Below are positions 20,197 through 30,727 of a stretch of DNA of 64,000 bases, piece by piece. The DNA is from Allobosea sp. CRIB-10 (GTDB lineage Bacteria; Pseudomonadota; Alphaproteobacteria; Rhizobiales; Beijerinckiaceae). The position numbers were made by a program, and so were the translations under genes. Positions within the stretch are counted from its first letter, which is position 1. Each line of letters opens with the position of its first letter. The stretch is taken from positions 186,001-250,000 of the forward strand of contig NZ_FOKP01000001.1 in the NCBI RefSeq assembly GCF_900112185.1. The letters run 5' to 3'. The notes beneath the pieces are model-generated. The model worked only from the letters and a program-made list of their open reading frames with translations. It made no database searches and was not told the DNA's origin.

Positions 20197-21648
20197 ATGC
20201 CGACGGGTAACATCCTCATCGCCGACGACGACGCCGCGATCCGCACCGTGCTCAACCAGGCGCTCGCCCGCGCCGGCTACGAGGTCCGCACCACCGGCCA
20301 GGCGGCGACGCTCTGGACGTGGGCGGCGCAAGGGCTCGGCGATCTCATCATCACCGACGTCGTGATGCCGGACGGCAACGCCTTCGACCTGCTGCCGCGC
20401 ATCAAGCGGGTCCGGCCCGAGCTGCCGATCATCGTGATGAGCGCGCAGAACACCTTCATGACCGCGATCAAGGCCTCCGAGCGCGGCGCCTACGAGTACC
20501 TGCCAAAACCCTTCGACCTGAAGGAGCTCGTCGCCATCGTCGGGCGGGCCTTGTCGCGGCCGCGCGGCGATGCCCCGCGCAACCACGCCGCCGAACCTGA
20601 GGACATCCCGCTGGTCGGCCGCTCGCCGGCGATGCAGGACGTCTATCGCGCGCTGGCGCGGCTGATGCCGATCGACCTGACCGTGATGATCAACGGCGAG
20701 TCCGGCACCGGCAAGGAACTGGTCGCCCGCGCCCTGCACGATTACGGCAAACGGCGCAACGGCCCCTTCGTCGCGATCAACATGGCGGCGATTCCGAAGG
20801 ATCTGATCGAATCGGAGCTGTTCGGCCATGAGAAGGGCGCCTTCACCGGGGCGCTGACCCGCTCCTCCGGCCGCTTCGAGCAGGCGGAGGGCGGCACGCT
20901 CTTCCTCGACGAGATCGGCGACATGCCGATGGAGGCGCAGACGCGGCTTTTGCGCGTGCTGCAGCAGGGCGAGTACACCACGGTCGGCGGCCGCACGCCG
21001 ATCAAGACCAATGTCCGCATCGTCGCCGCAACCAACAAGGATCTGCGCATCTCGATCGCGCATGGGCTGTTCCGCGAGGACCTGTTCTTCCGCCTCAACG
21101 TCGTGCCGATCCGCTTGCCGCCGCTGCGCGAGCGGGTCGAGGACATTCCGGATCTCGTCCGTCATTTCTTCGCGCTGGTCGAGAAGGAAGGGCTGCCGCG
21201 CAAGCAGATCGATTCGGAGGCGATGGATGTGCTGCGGCGCTATCGCTGGCCCGGCAACGTCCGCGAGCTTGAGAATCTGGTGCGGCGTCTGGCCGCGCTC
21301 TATCCGCAGGAGACGATCACCGCGCCGATCGTCGAGGCCGAGCTGCAACCGGCGAGCGGTGTTCCCGTGCAGGCCGGCAGCGGCTCCACGCCGGAGCGGG
21401 CCGAAACGCTCTCGGGTTCGGTCGAGCGCCATCTCGGCCAGTATTTCGGCGGGTTCGGCGACCAAATCCCGCCGCCGGGGCTGTATCACCGCATCCTGCG
21501 CGAGATTGAGCCGCCGCTGATCGCAGCCGCCCTGGCGGCGACGCGCGGCAACCAGATCCGGGCCGCCGAGCTGCTGGGACTGAATCGCAACACCTTGCGC
21601 AAGAAGATCCGCGAACTCGACATGCAGGTGGTCCGTTCGCCCAGGTGA
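20197..21648 (+). CDS. ntrC: Nitrogen regulator NtrC, sigma-54 activator
   Basis: 483 residues. Receiver domain 1-120 with phospho-acceptor Asp54 ([11 protein letters not shown]), AAA+ domain with Walker A GESGTGKE starting near residue 167, intact sigma-54 contact loop GAFTGA at 214-219, and a C-terminal Fis-type helix-turn-helix ([21 protein letters not shown]). It is therefore competent to activate RpoN promoters; the dyad upstream of glnB is a likely target. The ATG at 20197 matches family starts. Confidence 0.96.
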   Translation: MPTGNILIADDDAAIRTVLNQALARAGYEVRTTGQAATLWTWAAQGLGDLIITDVVMPDGNAFDLLPRIKRVRPELPIIVMSAQNTFMTAIKASERGAYEYLPKPFDLKELVAIVGRALSRPRGDAPRNHAAEPEDIPLVGRSPAMQDVYRALARLMPIDLTVMINGESGTGKELVARALHDYGKRRNGPFVAINMAAIPKDLIESELFGHEKGAFTGALTRSSGRFEQAEGGTLFLDEIGDMPMEAQTRLLRVLQQGEYTTVGGRTPIKTNVRIVAATNKDLRISIAHGLFREDLFFRLNVVPIRLPPLRERVEDIPDLVRHFFALVEKEGLPRKQIDSEAMDVLRRYRWPGNVRELENLVRRLAALYPQETITAPIVEAELQPASGVPVQAGSGSTPERAETLSGSVERHLGQYFGGFGDQIPPPGLYHRILREIEPPLIAAALAATRGNQIRAAELLGLNRNTLRKKIRELDMQVVRSPR

Positions 21649-21787
21649 CGACAAGGCACTGTGGCTGCCTTGCATCTGTCATATTTTGACAACACCGTTG
21701 CGGCGGCGCATCAGTGCGTCGCGTGACGCCAAGAAGGCGTCGCAGCAACGGAGCTTCGACATCGCTTTGACGGCCTCGACCGGTGAC

Positions 21788-24043
21788 ATGCGCATGGCGC
21801 CCCGGACCGACGACCCGCCCCGCCGGGTCTCGGGCTGGCTCGGCGCGCTCGTCGTCGGCTTCGCGTTGGTCTCGGCGCTCACGACCTTCCTCGTGCTCTC
21901 GGGCGCGACGCCGGTCGCACCGGTCCACGAGGTCGTGGTCGGCGTCTTCGTCATCAATGGCCTGCTGATCCTGCTGCTGCTGATCATCGTCGCCTTCGAG
22001 GCGGCAGTCTTGATTCGCGCCAGGCGCAGAGGCGTGGCCGCGGCCGGCCTGCATGTGCGGATCGTCAGCCTGTTCAGCATCGTCGCGGCGCTGCCGGCCG
22101 TCCTCGTCGCGATCATCGCCACGGCGACGCTGGAGCGCGGCCTCGAGCCCTGGTTCTCAGACCGCATGCGCGACGTGATCTTCAAATCCGTCGAGGTCGC
22201 CGACGCTTACACCACCGGGCAATGCCGCTCGCTCGGGCGGGAAATCCGATTGCTCTCGGACGATCTCGGGCGGGCGAAGACAGCTTACGACGCCGATCGG
22301 CGCTGGTTCGAGAATTTCCTGACGGCGCGCGCCACGGCGCTCGGTTTGCCGGTCGTCTGGATCATGAAGCCGCCGGACGAGATCCTCGTCCGAGCCAATA
22401 TCGACGTGCTGCGCGATCCCCATAAACCGAATCCCGAAGCCTTCGACGATGCGCAGAGCTCGCCGGAGCCGATCTGTGTTCTGCCGTCGACCGGCCGGGT
22501 CTTCGGCGCGCTGATGAAGCTGCCGACCTATGACGGCGCCTTCCTCTACGTCGCTCGCGAGGTCGATCCGCTCGCCGTCGAGTTTCCGGCCGTCGCGCGC
22601 GGCGCTGCCGTCGAATATCTCGGCATCGATGCGCGACGCAAAGGCGTGCAGATCGCCTTCGCCTCGATGTACGCGCTGATCTCGGTGATCCTGTTGCTCT
22701 CGGCGATCTGGCTCGGCCTCAACTTCGCCAACGGCCTCGTCGCCCCGATCCGGCGGATGATCCACGCGACCGATCAGGTCTCCAGCGGCAATTTCTACGT
22801 CCAGGTCCCGATCCGGCGGGCTGAGGGCGACCTCGCCCATCTCGGCGAGACCTTCAACAAGATGACCGCCGAGCTTCGCCGCCAGCGCGACGGGCTGGTC
22901 ACCGCGAGCGAGGTGATCGACCGGCGCCGGCGCTTCACCGAGACGGTGCTCTCCGGGGTCTCTTCCGGCGTGCTCGGCATCGACGAGGACGGACACGTCA
23001 CGATCAGCAACCGTTCGGCCGAGACTCTGCTCGGTGCCGGCGGGCGCCTGCTCGGCGAACCGGTGGCGCGTGTCGTGCCGGAGATCGCCGGCTTCGTCGC
23101 GGAGGCGCTCACCAACCGCCAGCGGCTGAGTTCCACCCAGGTTGCGATCACCCGCGGCGGTCGCGACCGCATGGTCAACATTCGGGCGACGCGCGAAGGC
23201 GAGGGCGCAGGTGCCGGGCTGGTGGTGACGCTCGACGACATCTCCGATCTCGTCTCGGCGCAGCGCACTGCTGCCTGGGCCGATGTCGCCCGCCGTATCG
23301 CCCATGAGATCAAGAACCCGCTGACGCCGATCCAGCTCTCGGCCGAGCGCATCCGGCGCAAGTTCGGCCGCGTGATCGTCGACGACAGGGAGATCTTCGA
23401 CCAGTGCACCGCCACCATCGTGCGGCAGGTCGAGGATATCCGGCGCATGGTCGACGAGTTCTCGTCCTTCGCCCGTATGCCGAAGCCCTCGCCGGCGCGG
23501 GACGACATCGTCGAGACGGCGCGGCAGGTCACCTTCCTGATGCGGGTCGGCAATCCGGAGATCGACATCTCCGACAACCTGCCTGAAACGCCGGTCATGG
23601 CGCATTTCGACCGGCGCCTGATCTCGCAGGCCCTGACCAATGTCATCAAGAACGCGACCGAGGCGATCCAGGCCGTGCCGGCCGAGGAGCGCGGCAAGGG
23701 CCGCATCGAGATCGGTTTCGAGCGGACGCAGGACGGCCGGATCGTCATCGACATCCTCGACAACGGCAAGGGGCTGCCGGCCGACCAGCGCCAGAAGCTG
23801 CTCGAGCCCTATATGACCACCCGCGACGGCGGTACCGGACTCGGCCTCGCCATCGTCGGCAAGATCCTCGAGGACCATGGCGGCGGCATCGAGCTGCTCG
23901 ACCGTCCCGACGGCACCCGCGGCGCGCAGATCAGGCTCTGGTTCATCGAGACCGGTCCGCCGCCGGCCGGCGAAGATCGATCAGAAACAGGCAAGAGCAC
24001 GGCGGTTTCCGCCGCACGACAAGTGAACGGGACGAAGGCATGA
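21788..24043 (+). CDS. ntrY: Nitrogen/redox-responsive sensor kinase NtrY
   Basis: A membrane histidine kinase paired with NtrX. 751 residues: about three N-terminal transmembrane helices, a periplasmic region, a further helix (ISVILLLSAIWLGLNFA), HAMP, PAS, phosphoacceptor His506 ([16 protein letters not shown]) and HATPase (DNGKGLP, GTGLGLAI). The start is uncertain. A TTG at 21686 would add 34 residues; the ATG at 21788 is preferred because the extra stretch is charged and unlike family N-termini. Its stop overlaps the ntrX start as ATGA. Confidence 0.93.
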   Translation: MRMAPRTDDPPRRVSGWLGALVVGFALVSALTTFLVLSGATPVAPVHEVVVGVFVINGLLILLLLIIVAFEAAVLIRARRRGVAAAGLHVRIVSLFSIVAALPAVLVAIIATATLERGLEPWFSDRMRDVIFKSVEVADAYTTGQCRSLGREIRLLSDDLGRAKTAYDADRRWFENFLTARATALGLPVVWIMKPPDEILVRANIDVLRDPHKPNPEAFDDAQSSPEPICVLPSTGRVFGALMKLPTYDGAFLYVAREVDPLAVEFPAVARGAAVEYLGIDARRKGVQIAFASMYALISVILLLSAIWLGLNFANGLVAPIRRMIHATDQVSSGNFYVQVPIRRAEGDLAHLGETFNKMTAELRRQRDGLVTASEVIDRRRRFTETVLSGVSSGVLGIDEDGHVTISNRSAETLLGAGGRLLGEPVARVVPEIAGFVAEALTNRQRLSSTQVAITRGGRDRMVNIRATREGEGAGAGLVVTLDDISDLVSAQRTAAWADVARRIAHEIKNPLTPIQLSAERIRRKFGRVIVDDREIFDQCTATIVRQVEDIRRMVDEFSSFARMPKPSPARDDIVETARQVTFLMRVGNPEIDISDNLPETPVMAHFDRRLISQALTNVIKNATEAIQAVPAEERGKGRIEIGFERTQDGRIVIDILDNGKGLPADQRQKLLEPYMTTRDGGTGLGLAIVGKILEDHGGGIELLDRPDGTRGAQIRLWFIETGPPPAGEDRSETGKSTAVSAARQVNGTKA

Positions 24044-25407
24044 GTGCTGACATTCTCGTCGTCGACGACGAGGTTGATATCCGCGAGCTGGTGGCCGGCC
24101 TCCTGGAGGACGAAGGCTATCGGACGCGCAAGGCGGGCTCCGCCGACGAGGCGCTGGCCGCGATCGCGGCGCGGCGGCCCAACCTCGTCTTCCTCGACAT
24201 CTGGCTGCAGGGCAGCCGGCTTGACGGATTGCAGGTGCTGGAGCTGATCAAGGAGAGTCATCCCGACCTGGCAGTGGTGATGATCTCCGGCCACGGCAAC
24301 ATCGAGACCGCCGTCTCGGCGATCAAGAGCGGCGCCTACGACTTCATCGAGAAGCCGTTCAAGGCCGATCGGCTCGTGCTCGTCGCCGAGCGCGCTTTGG
24401 AGGCGTCGCGGCTGCGGCGCGAGGTGCGCGAGCTCAAGACCCGCTCGGTCCAGGCCAGCCGCATCGTCGGCCGCTCGACCGCGGTCAACCAATTGCGTCA
24501 GACGCTGGAGCGCGTCGCCCCGACCAATGCCCGCGTGTTGATCACCGGTGAGCCGGGCTGCGGCAAGGAATTGACCGCGCGCACCCTGCACGATGCTTCG
24601 ACCCGTTCGGCCGGCCCCTTCGTCGTGATCAATGCGGCGACGATCACACCGGAGACGATGGAAGAGGAGCTGTTCGGCGTCGAGGGCGGCGATGGGCGCT
24701 CGCGCCGTGTCGGCGCGCTCGAGGAAGCCCATGGCGGCTCGCTCTACATCGACGAGATCGGCGACATGCCGCGCGAGACCCAGAACCGCATTCTGCGCGT
24801 GCTGGTCGACCAGAATTTCCAGCGCGTCGGCGGCGCCACCCGCGTCCATGTCGATGTCCGGATCATCTCCTCCAGCAGCCGCGACCTCGCCAAGCTGATC
24901 GCCGACGGCCAACTGCGCGAAGATCTCTATCACCGGCTCGGTGTCGTGCCGATCCGCGTGCCGGCTCTGTCGGAACGCCGTGAGGATGTGCCCGAGCTGA
25001 TCGAGTTCTTCATGGATCAGATCTCGGTCGCGACCGGCCTGCCCAAGCGCCGGATCGGCGGCGACGCCATGGCGATCCTGCAATCGCATGAATGGCCGGG
25101 CAATGTCCGCGAGCTGCGCAACAATGTCGAGCGGCTGATGATCCTGACCAAGGGCGAGCCGACGGCAGAGATCACGGTCGAGATGCTGCCGGCCGAGGTC
25201 GGCGCCATGGTGCCGACGACGCCCTCCGGCTCGGGGGGCGAGAAGCTGATGAGCCTGCCGCTGCGCGACGCTCGTGAGATTTTCGAGCGCGAGTATCTGA
25301 TGGCGCAGATCGCGCGCTTCTCCGGAAACATTTCGCGCACGGCGGAGTTCATCGGCATGGAGCGTTCAGCCCTGCACCGTAAGCTCAAATCGCTAGGGGT
25401 GGGCTGA
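24040..25407 (+). CDS. ntrX: Response regulator NtrX
   Basis: 455 residues: receiver domain with Asp53 (LVFLDIWLQ), AAA+ domain with Walker A GEPGCGKE, and a C-terminal Fis-type helix-turn-helix ([20 protein letters not shown]). The position where NtrC has GAFTGA reads instead [18 protein letters not shown], so the sigma-54 contact loop is missing. NtrX proteins of this class are thought to act without sigma-54. In related bacteria they influence nitrogen, redox and envelope genes. Confidence 0.95.
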   Translation: MSADILVVDDEVDIRELVAGLLEDEGYRTRKAGSADEALAAIAARRPNLVFLDIWLQGSRLDGLQVLELIKESHPDLAVVMISGHGNIETAVSAIKSGAYDFIEKPFKADRLVLVAERALEASRLRREVRELKTRSVQASRIVGRSTAVNQLRQTLERVAPTNARVLITGEPGCGKELTARTLHDASTRSAGPFVVINAATITPETMEEELFGVEGGDGRSRRVGALEEAHGGSLYIDEIGDMPRETQNRILRVLVDQNFQRVGGATRVHVDVRIISSSSRDLAKLIADGQLREDLYHRLGVVPIRVPALSERREDVPELIEFFMDQISVATGLPKRRIGGDAMAILQSHEWPGNVRELRNNVERLMILTKGEPTAEITVEMLPAEVGAMVPTTPSGSGGEKLMSLPLRDAREIFEREYLMAQIARFSGNISRTAEFIGMERSALHRKLKSLGVG

Positions 25408-25604
25408 GAACCGGCGGCCGTATTGCACTGCACGCAAGGCGACCGATCGAAATTCGCGCCTCGCAACTCTTGCGCGCTCTCGCTGGGTCGCGATCTAATG
25501 GAGTGTCGGTGTTCCGATGGCCCGGCGATTGGCGCCGAAGCCGAACGGAACGATCTGGATCGCAGGTGCAAGCCGAGCTGCGATCCCAACAACAGGGGTT
25601 ACCC

Positions 25605-25853
25605 ATGGCCGCCGAGCGGGCTCAAAATCTCCAGGACACCTTTCTCAACCACGTCCGCAAGCAGAAGATTCCCCTCACCATCTTTCTCGTGAACGGCGTC
25701 AAACTGCAGGGCGTCGTCACCTGGTTCGATAATTTCTGCGTCCTGCTGCGCCGCGACGGGCATTCCCAGCTCGTCTACAAGCATGCGATCTCGACGATCA
25801 TGCCCGGCCATCCGGTGCAGCTGTTCGAGCCCGAGGATACGGACAAGGCCTGA
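25605..25853 (+). CDS. hfq: RNA chaperone Hfq
   Basis: 82 residues forming the Sm fold of the hexameric RNA-binding protein that pairs small RNAs with mRNAs. Sm1 ([19 protein letters not shown]) and Sm2 ([12 protein letters not shown]) motifs are intact. AGGGG sits 8 bp before the ATG at 25605. The 197 bp gap after ntrX suggests its own promoter, although I cannot name boxes. hflX follows after 2 bp. Confidence 0.97.
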   Translation: MAAERAQNLQDTFLNHVRKQKIPLTIFLVNGVKLQGVVTWFDNFCVLLRRDGHSQLVYKHAISTIMPGHPVQLFEPEDTDKA

Positions 25854-25855
25854 CC

Positions 25856-27271
25856 GTGGGCGGCAAGTCCGGCAGCTCGACAACGGGCAGCGGAAGCGCA
25901 ATCGGGATCTCGATCGATGCGGCCGAGCATGCCTTGGCCGCGGACACTCGCGCCTTTGTGATCGGCCCCTATCTGGCGCGCCATGCCGCGAGCCGGGCCG
26001 CCGCAGGCGATGAGAACCAGCGCAGCCATGCGGCGCGGCTGGACGAGGCGTTCGGCCTCGCCGGTGCGATCGATCTCCAGATCGTCGAGGCGATCCCCGT
26101 TGTGCTGACGGCGCTGCGGCCCGCGACCTATCTCGGCAAGGGCAAGGTCGAGGAACTCGCCGAGCGCGTCAAGATCGAGGAGATCGGCCTCGTCGTGATG
26201 GATTGCGCCCTGTCGCCGGTGCAGCAGCGCAATCTGGAGAAGGCCTTCGGCTGCAAGGTCATCGACCGCACCGGCCTGATCCTCGAGATCTTCGGCCGGC
26301 GCGCCCGCACGCGCGAAGGCGCGCTGCAGGTCGAGCTCGCCCATCTCAACTACCAGAAGAGCCGGCTCGTGCGCTCCTGGACCCACCTGGAACGCCAGCG
26401 CGGTGGCTTCGGCTTCCTCGGCGGCCCGGGCGAGACCCAGATCGAGGCCGACCGGCGCATCATCCAGGAGCGGATGACCAAGATCGAGCGCGAGCTCGAC
26501 AGTGTGAAGCGCACCCGCTCGCTGCATCGCGCCAGCCGCAAACGCGTGCCTTATCCGGTGGTTGCGCTGGTCGGCTACACCAATGCGGGCAAGTCGACGC
26601 TGTTCAATCGGCTGACCTCCGCCGAGGTTCTGGCGCAGGACATGCTCTTTGCCACGCTCGACCCGACGGCGCGTGCCCTGAAGCTTCCGCACGGCGCAAA
26701 GATCATGCTCTCGGATACGGTCGGCTTCATCTCCGATCTGCCGACGCAACTCGTCGCCGCCTTCCGCGCCACGCTGGAAGACGCGATCGAGGCCGATGTG
26801 CTGCTGCATGTCCGTGATGTCTCGCATGAGGACACGCAGGCGCAGGCCGCCGATGTCCAGGGCATCCTGCGCGATCTCGGCATCGATCCGGAGGATGGCG
26901 ACCGCGTCATCGAGGTCTGGAACAAGGCCGATCTGCTTTCGGTCGACGAGCGCGAGCGCCAGGCGGCATTGACCGAGCTCAAGCCCGGCGCCTCCCGGCC
27001 GGTGCTGGTCTCCGCCTTGACCGGCGAGGGCATGGAACGGCTGACCGACGCGATCGAGCGCCGGATCGCACGCACCCGGCCGGTCTACCGGCTCACTCTA
27101 GAGCCGGGCGACGGCAAGTCCCTGGCCTGGCTGCACGCCAATGGCGAGATCCTCGAGCGCGAGGATGCTGAGGACGGCACGCTCGAGCTGCTGGTCAGGC
27201 TGCCGCCCGAGCGGGAAGGGGCCTTCGGCGCGCGCTTCCCGCAGGCCGAGCGCGTCGGCAGCAATCCCTGA
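25856..27271 (+). CDS. hflX: Ribosome-associated GTPase HflX
   Basis: 471 residues. It has an N-terminal HflX domain with a long coiled segment ([22 protein letters not shown] region), then a GTPase domain with G1 [10 protein letters not shown]3 DTVGF and G4 NKAD. HflX rescues or splits stalled 70S ribosomes, chiefly under heat stress. The start is GTG at 25856, since no in-frame ATG exists before conserved sequence. It overlaps no gene but lies only 2 bp after hfq, so the pair is co-transcribed. It is convergent with the CrtI-like gene. Confidence 0.94.
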   Translation: MGGKSGSSTTGSGSAIGISIDAAEHALAADTRAFVIGPYLARHAASRAAAGDENQRSHAARLDEAFGLAGAIDLQIVEAIPVVLTALRPATYLGKGKVEELAERVKIEEIGLVVMDCALSPVQQRNLEKAFGCKVIDRTGLILEIFGRRARTREGALQVELAHLNYQKSRLVRSWTHLERQRGGFGFLGGPGETQIEADRRIIQERMTKIERELDSVKRTRSLHRASRKRVPYPVVALVGYTNAGKSTLFNRLTSAEVLAQDMLFATLDPTARALKLPHGAKIMLSDTVGFISDLPTQLVAAFRATLEDAIEADVLLHVRDVSHEDTQAQAADVQGILRDLGIDPEDGDRVIEVWNKADLLSVDERERQAALTELKPGASRPVLVSALTGEGMERLTDAIERRIARTRPVYRLTLEPGDGKSLAWLHANGEILEREDAEDGTLELLVRLPPEREGAFGARFPQAERVGSNP

Positions 27272-27292
27272 GGATGGGGTCGGTTACACTCG

Positions 27293-28912
27293 CTATGATC
27301 GGAACCTGAAGCGCCGTGGCTTCAGATCGGCGAGCACGGAGCGGGCCGCATTGTGTCCCGGCGCGCCGGTGACGCCGCCGCCCGGATGGGCACCGGAGCC
27401 GCAGAGATAAAGGCCCGGCACCGGCATGCGGTAATCGGCATGGCCGAGCACCGGGCGCGCGCTGAAGAGCTGGTCGAGTGTCAGCCGGCCATGGAAGATG
27501 TCGCCGCCGACCAGCCCGAAACGCTCCTCCAGATCGCTCGGCGCCAGCGCCAGCCGGCCGACCACCGAAGCGCGGAAGCCCGGGGCGTAGCGGTCCACCG
27601 TCTCGATCATCAGATCGGCGACCGTATCGCGATGCTTGTCCCAGCTCTCGCCGCCTGGCAGCTGTGGGGCGACATGCTGGCAGAACAGGCTCGCGACATG
27701 CTGCCCCGAGGGAGCGACGCCATCGTCGAGCGTCGACGGGATCAGCATCTCGACGATCGGCTCGTTCGACCAGCCCGACAGCCGCGCCTGCGCATGGGCG
27801 CGATCCATATAGGCGAGCGAGGGCGCGATGATGATGCCGGCGGTGAGATGATCGCCCGCTTCCGGCAGGCAGGCGAAGCGCGGCAGCTCCGACAGCGCGA
27901 CATTCATCCGGAAGGTACCGGAGCCCGAGGCATAGCGGCGGATGCGCTCGCTGAAATCGGTGGGCACGATCGCCGGATCGACGAACCGCTCGAACAGCAG
28001 GCGCGGATGCAGGTTCGACACGATGGCCCGCGCCCGCACCACATCGCCCTGCTGTGTCACGGCGCCCACGGCTTGGCCCTTCTCGATCAGGACCTGCGCG
28101 ACCGGCGTTTCCAGCCTGATCTCGACCCCCTGTTCTGCGCAGGCCCGCGCCATGGCCTGCGTGATCGCGCCCATGCCGCCGAGCGCATGGCCCCAGGCAC
28201 CGCGCTTGCCGTTGACCTCGCCGAAGACGTGATGGAGCAGCACATAGGCCGAGCCCGGCGTATAGGGGCTGGCATAGTTGCCAACGACGCTGTCGAAGCC
28301 GAACAGCGCCTTGACCGGATCGCTCTCGAACCAGCCGTCGAGCCAGTCGCCAGCCGATTTGGTGAAAAAGTCGAGAAGATCACGCCGGCCAGCCTGATCG
28401 AGCCCGGCGATGCGCCGCCCGAGCGCAGCGGCTTCCAGCATCTGTGGCAAGGCGGCAAGCCAGCCGCCCTCACCGAGATTGGGTGGCGCCTGGAGGACGA
28501 GATCGCGCAGCATGGCGGCGATCCGTTCCAGCCGCTCACCATACGCCGATAGCCGCTCCGCGTCGCGGGCCGAGAACTTCGCCACCTCGGCTTCGGTTCG
28601 ACCTTCTCCGGCCGCAAGATAGCGCCCGTCCGGCAGCGGCAGGAAATTCGCCATGCGCCGCTCGACGATGCGCAGCCCGTGCCGGGCGAGTTCCATCTGC
28701 GCGATGATTCGCGGATTGAGCAGGCTGACCGTGTAGCTCGCGGTCGAATTGCGGAAACCGGGGTGGAACTCCTCGGTGACGGCCGCGCCGCCGATCACGG
28801 CGCGCCGCTCCAGCACGATGACCTTCAGCCCCGCTTTGGCGAGATAGAAGGCGCAGACGAGCCCGTTGTGACCGCCACCGAGAATGACGATGTCGGCATG
28901 GCTGGTGCTCAC
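27293..28912 (-). CDS. Phytoene-dehydrogenase-like FAD oxidoreductase (CrtI/PYROXD2 family)
   Basis: 539 residues. The N-terminal dinucleotide fold IVILGGGHNGLVCAFYLA (9-26) and the C-terminal FAD motif GLYLCGSGAHPGGGVTGAPGHNA define the NAD(P)/FAD amine oxidase/CrtI superfamily. No carotenoid genes lie nearby, so a carotenoid role is unsupported; PYROXD2-like proteins of this size have unknown substrates. It starts with GTG at 28912, preceded by AAGGGG at proper spacing. Confidence 0.85.
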   Translation of the reverse strand: MSTSHADIVILGGGHNGLVCAFYLAKAGLKVIVLERRAVIGGAAVTEEFHPGFRNSTASYTVSLLNPRIIAQMELARHGLRIVERRMANFLPLPDGRYLAAGEGRTEAEVAKFSARDAERLSAYGERLERIAAMLRDLVLQAPPNLGEGGWLAALPQMLEAAALGRRIAGLDQAGRRDLLDFFTKSAGDWLDGWFESDPVKALFGFDSVVGNYASPYTPGSAYVLLHHVFGEVNGKRGAWGHALGGMGAITQAMARACAEQGVEIRLETPVAQVLIEKGQAVGAVTQQGDVVRARAIVSNLHPRLLFERFVDPAIVPTDFSERIRRYASGSGTFRMNVALSELPRFACLPEAGDHLTAGIIIAPSLAYMDRAHAQARLSGWSNEPIVEMLIPSTLDDGVAPSGQHVASLFCQHVAPQLPGGESWDKHRDTVADLMIETVDRYAPGFRASVVGRLALAPSDLEERFGLVGGDIFHGRLTLDQLFSARPVLGHADYRMPVPGLYLCGSGAHPGGGVTGAPGHNAARSVLADLKPRRFRFRS

Positions 28913-28967
28913 GAAACCACCCCTTCGTCAGCACGCAGCACGTCGATTGGCAGGCTGGCGGATCAGT

Positions 28968-29297
28968 TCAGTTCAGCTCAGCCTTGTCGAGCCGGTACTT
29001 GCCCTTGCGGTCGCGCCGGAAATATTCGCGCGCCTGCGGATGCCGGATCGGCCGGCCCGACTCGTCGATCACGAGATTTTGTTCCGAGACATAAGCGACG
29101 TACTCGGTTTCCTCGTTCTCGGCGAACAGGTGATAGAAGGGCTGGTCCTTGGACGGACGGAGATGCTCCGGGATCGCCAGCCACCATTCGTCCGAGTTCG
29201 AGAACACCGGATCGACGTCGAAGATCACGCCCCGGAACGGATAGACGCGGTGGCGCACAACGTCGCCGATGCGGAATTTCGCCGTGCGTGATTCCAT
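28968..29297 (-). CDS. hspQ: Heat shock protein HspQ
   Basis: 109 residues of the HspQ/YccV family: FRIGDVVRHRVYPFRGVIFDVDP, then PFYHLFAEN and YVSEQNLV. HspQ is a hemimethylated-DNA-binding fold protein that, in enterobacteria, acts as specificity enhancer and substrate of Lon. It lies upstream of the CrtI-like gene on the same strand, 55 bp apart. Confidence 0.92.
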   Translation of the reverse strand: MESRTAKFRIGDVVRHRVYPFRGVIFDVDPVFSNSDEWWLAIPEHLRPSKDQPFYHLFAENEETEYVAYVSEQNLVIDESGRPIRHPQAREYFRRDRKGKYRLDKAELN

Positions 29298-29410
29298 GAT
29301 CCTCGTTCAGCCCAAGACCGGCCCGTCACGGCCGGTATCGCCGCACCCCAGCGCTTGACGTAGGATTACGTCGCAAATGCGTCAATATCCGCGGATGTCG
29401 CGGGCGAGGC

Positions 29411-30460
29411 TCAGAAGCCGTAGCGGGCCGCGAGCGCCGGATCGCGCGCTGCAACCTGCCGCGCCAGATCGACGATGACCTTGGCCTGCTTCCAGGTCGC
29501 GTCGTCCTGCATCTTGCCGTCGATCATCACCGCGCCCGAGCCGTCGGGCATTGCCTCCAGGATACGCCTGGCGAAGCCGACCTCGTCCGGATCGGGGCTG
29601 AAGACACGTTTGGCGATCTCGATCTGCGAGGGATGCAGCGTCCAGGCGCCGGCGCAACCGAGCAGGAAGGCGTTGCGGAACTGCGCCTCGCAGGCGGCAC
29701 CGTCTGAGAAATCGCCGAACGGGCCGTAGAAGGGCTTCAGGCCTGCCGAGGCGCAGGCATCGACCATCTTGGAGAGGGTGTAATGCCAGAGATCCTGCTG
29801 CGCGATCGCGCGCGGGCCGCCATCGGGCGAAGGGTCGGCGATGACCTTGTATTCGGGATGGCCGCCGCCGACGCGCGTGGTCTTCATGGCGCGTGAGGCG
29901 GCAAGGTCTGCTGGGCCCAGGCTCATGCCGTGCATGCGCGGCGAGGCGGTGGCGATCGCATCGACGTTCTTCACGCCCTCGGCGGTTTCCAGGATGGCGT
30001 GGATCAGCACCGGCTTCGGCAGGGCATGGCGCGCCTCGTACTGCGCCAGCAGCTGGTCGACATAGTGGATGTCCCAGGGCCCCTCGACCTTCGGCACCAT
30101 GACGACGTCGAGCTTGCCGCCGATCTCGCCCATGATCGCGGCGATGTCGTCGAGGAACCAGGGTGAGTTCAGCGCATTGACCCGCGTCCACAGGCCAGTC
30201 GCACCGAAATCGATCGCTTTCGCCAGCTCGATGAAGCCGTCGCGCGCCGCCTGCTTGGCCTCGACCGGAATGGCGTCCTCGAGATTGCCGAGCACGATGT
30301 CGACCTGGCCTGCGAGCTCGGGAACCTTGGCGCGCACCTTCTCAAGATGCGGCGGCACGAAATGGATCATCCGCTCCAGTCGCAGCGGCAGTTCGCGATA
30401 GGGCTCGGGCGCACCGATCGCCAGCGGGCGGAAGAACTGGCGCGGCGTCTTGGTGGTCAT
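29411..30460 (-). CDS. Malyl-CoA / beta-methylmalyl-CoA lyase, Chloroflexus type
   Basis: A HpcH/HpaI-type CoA ester lyase of 349 residues. Whole-length features recall the Mcl of Chloroflexus: the [11 protein letters not shown] start, the metal-site [41 protein letters not shown] and the [20 protein letters not shown] end. Such enzymes cleave malyl-CoA to acetyl-CoA and glyoxylate, and beta-methylmalyl-CoA to propionyl-CoA and glyoxylate. The ATG at 30460 has GGAG 6 bp upstream, unlike the ATG four codons earlier. No partner pathway gene is adjacent. Confidence 0.88.
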   Translation of the reverse strand: MTTKTPRQFFRPLAIGAPEPYRELPLRLERMIHFVPPHLEKVRAKVPELAGQVDIVLGNLEDAIPVEAKQAARDGFIELAKAIDFGATGLWTRVNALNSPWFLDDIAAIMGEIGGKLDVVMVPKVEGPWDIHYVDQLLAQYEARHALPKPVLIHAILETAEGVKNVDAIATASPRMHGMSLGPADLAASRAMKTTRVGGGHPEYKVIADPSPDGGPRAIAQQDLWHYTLSKMVDACASAGLKPFYGPFGDFSDGAACEAQFRNAFLLGCAGAWTLHPSQIEIAKRVFSPDPDEVGFARRILEAMPDGSGAVMIDGKMQDDATWKQAKVIVDLARQVAARDPALAARYGF

Positions 30461-30541
30461 GCTCGGCTCCATGCTGCAACGCAGCGAATGTGCCGGAAGG
30501 CCAGGCCGCCGTCCATCGGTCTTTCGACGGGATTTGGGTGA

Positions 30542-30571
30542 ATTATCCTAGGATCAAAAACCCAGGATAAT
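30542..30571. promoter_or_regulatory. Dyad upstream of the malyl-CoA lyase gene
   Basis: ATTATCCT (30542-30549) and AGGATAAT (30564-30571) form a perfect 8-bp-arm inverted repeat around 14 nt, 82 bp upstream of the start codon. It is AT-rich against a GC-rich background. It could be an operator in the lyase promoter or a hairpin; no regulator gene is adjacent. Confidence 0.45.
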
Positions 30572-30621
30572 CATCCCAAACTCGTTGGTCCGCCGGAATG
30601 ACGAGAGGAGTCCCCCGCCTG

Positions 30622-30727
30622 CTAGAGCATTTTCGAGCGAAGTGGACACCGGTTCGCGTGAAGAAAATGCGATAGAACAAGGATCTAGAGCAATTTCGCG
30701 ATTCGAAGAATTGCGGAAATGCTCTAG
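30622..30727 (+). repeat. Double-hairpin dispersed repeat, copy B
   Basis: The first hairpin has arms GCATTTTC and GAAAATGC around the core GAAGTGGACACCGGTT. The second has outer arms CTAGAGCA and the matching GCTCTAG at 30721-30727, with ATTTC/GAAAT inside. It matches copy A at 6503-6608 in opposite orientation. Its last bases provide the stop codon of the DUF2865 gene. Confidence 0.8.

Noticed and set aside
27293..28912. Carotenoid biosynthesis locus
   Set aside because: The CrtI-like protein is alone; neighbours are hflX and hspQ, and the superfamily includes many non-carotenoid enzymes.
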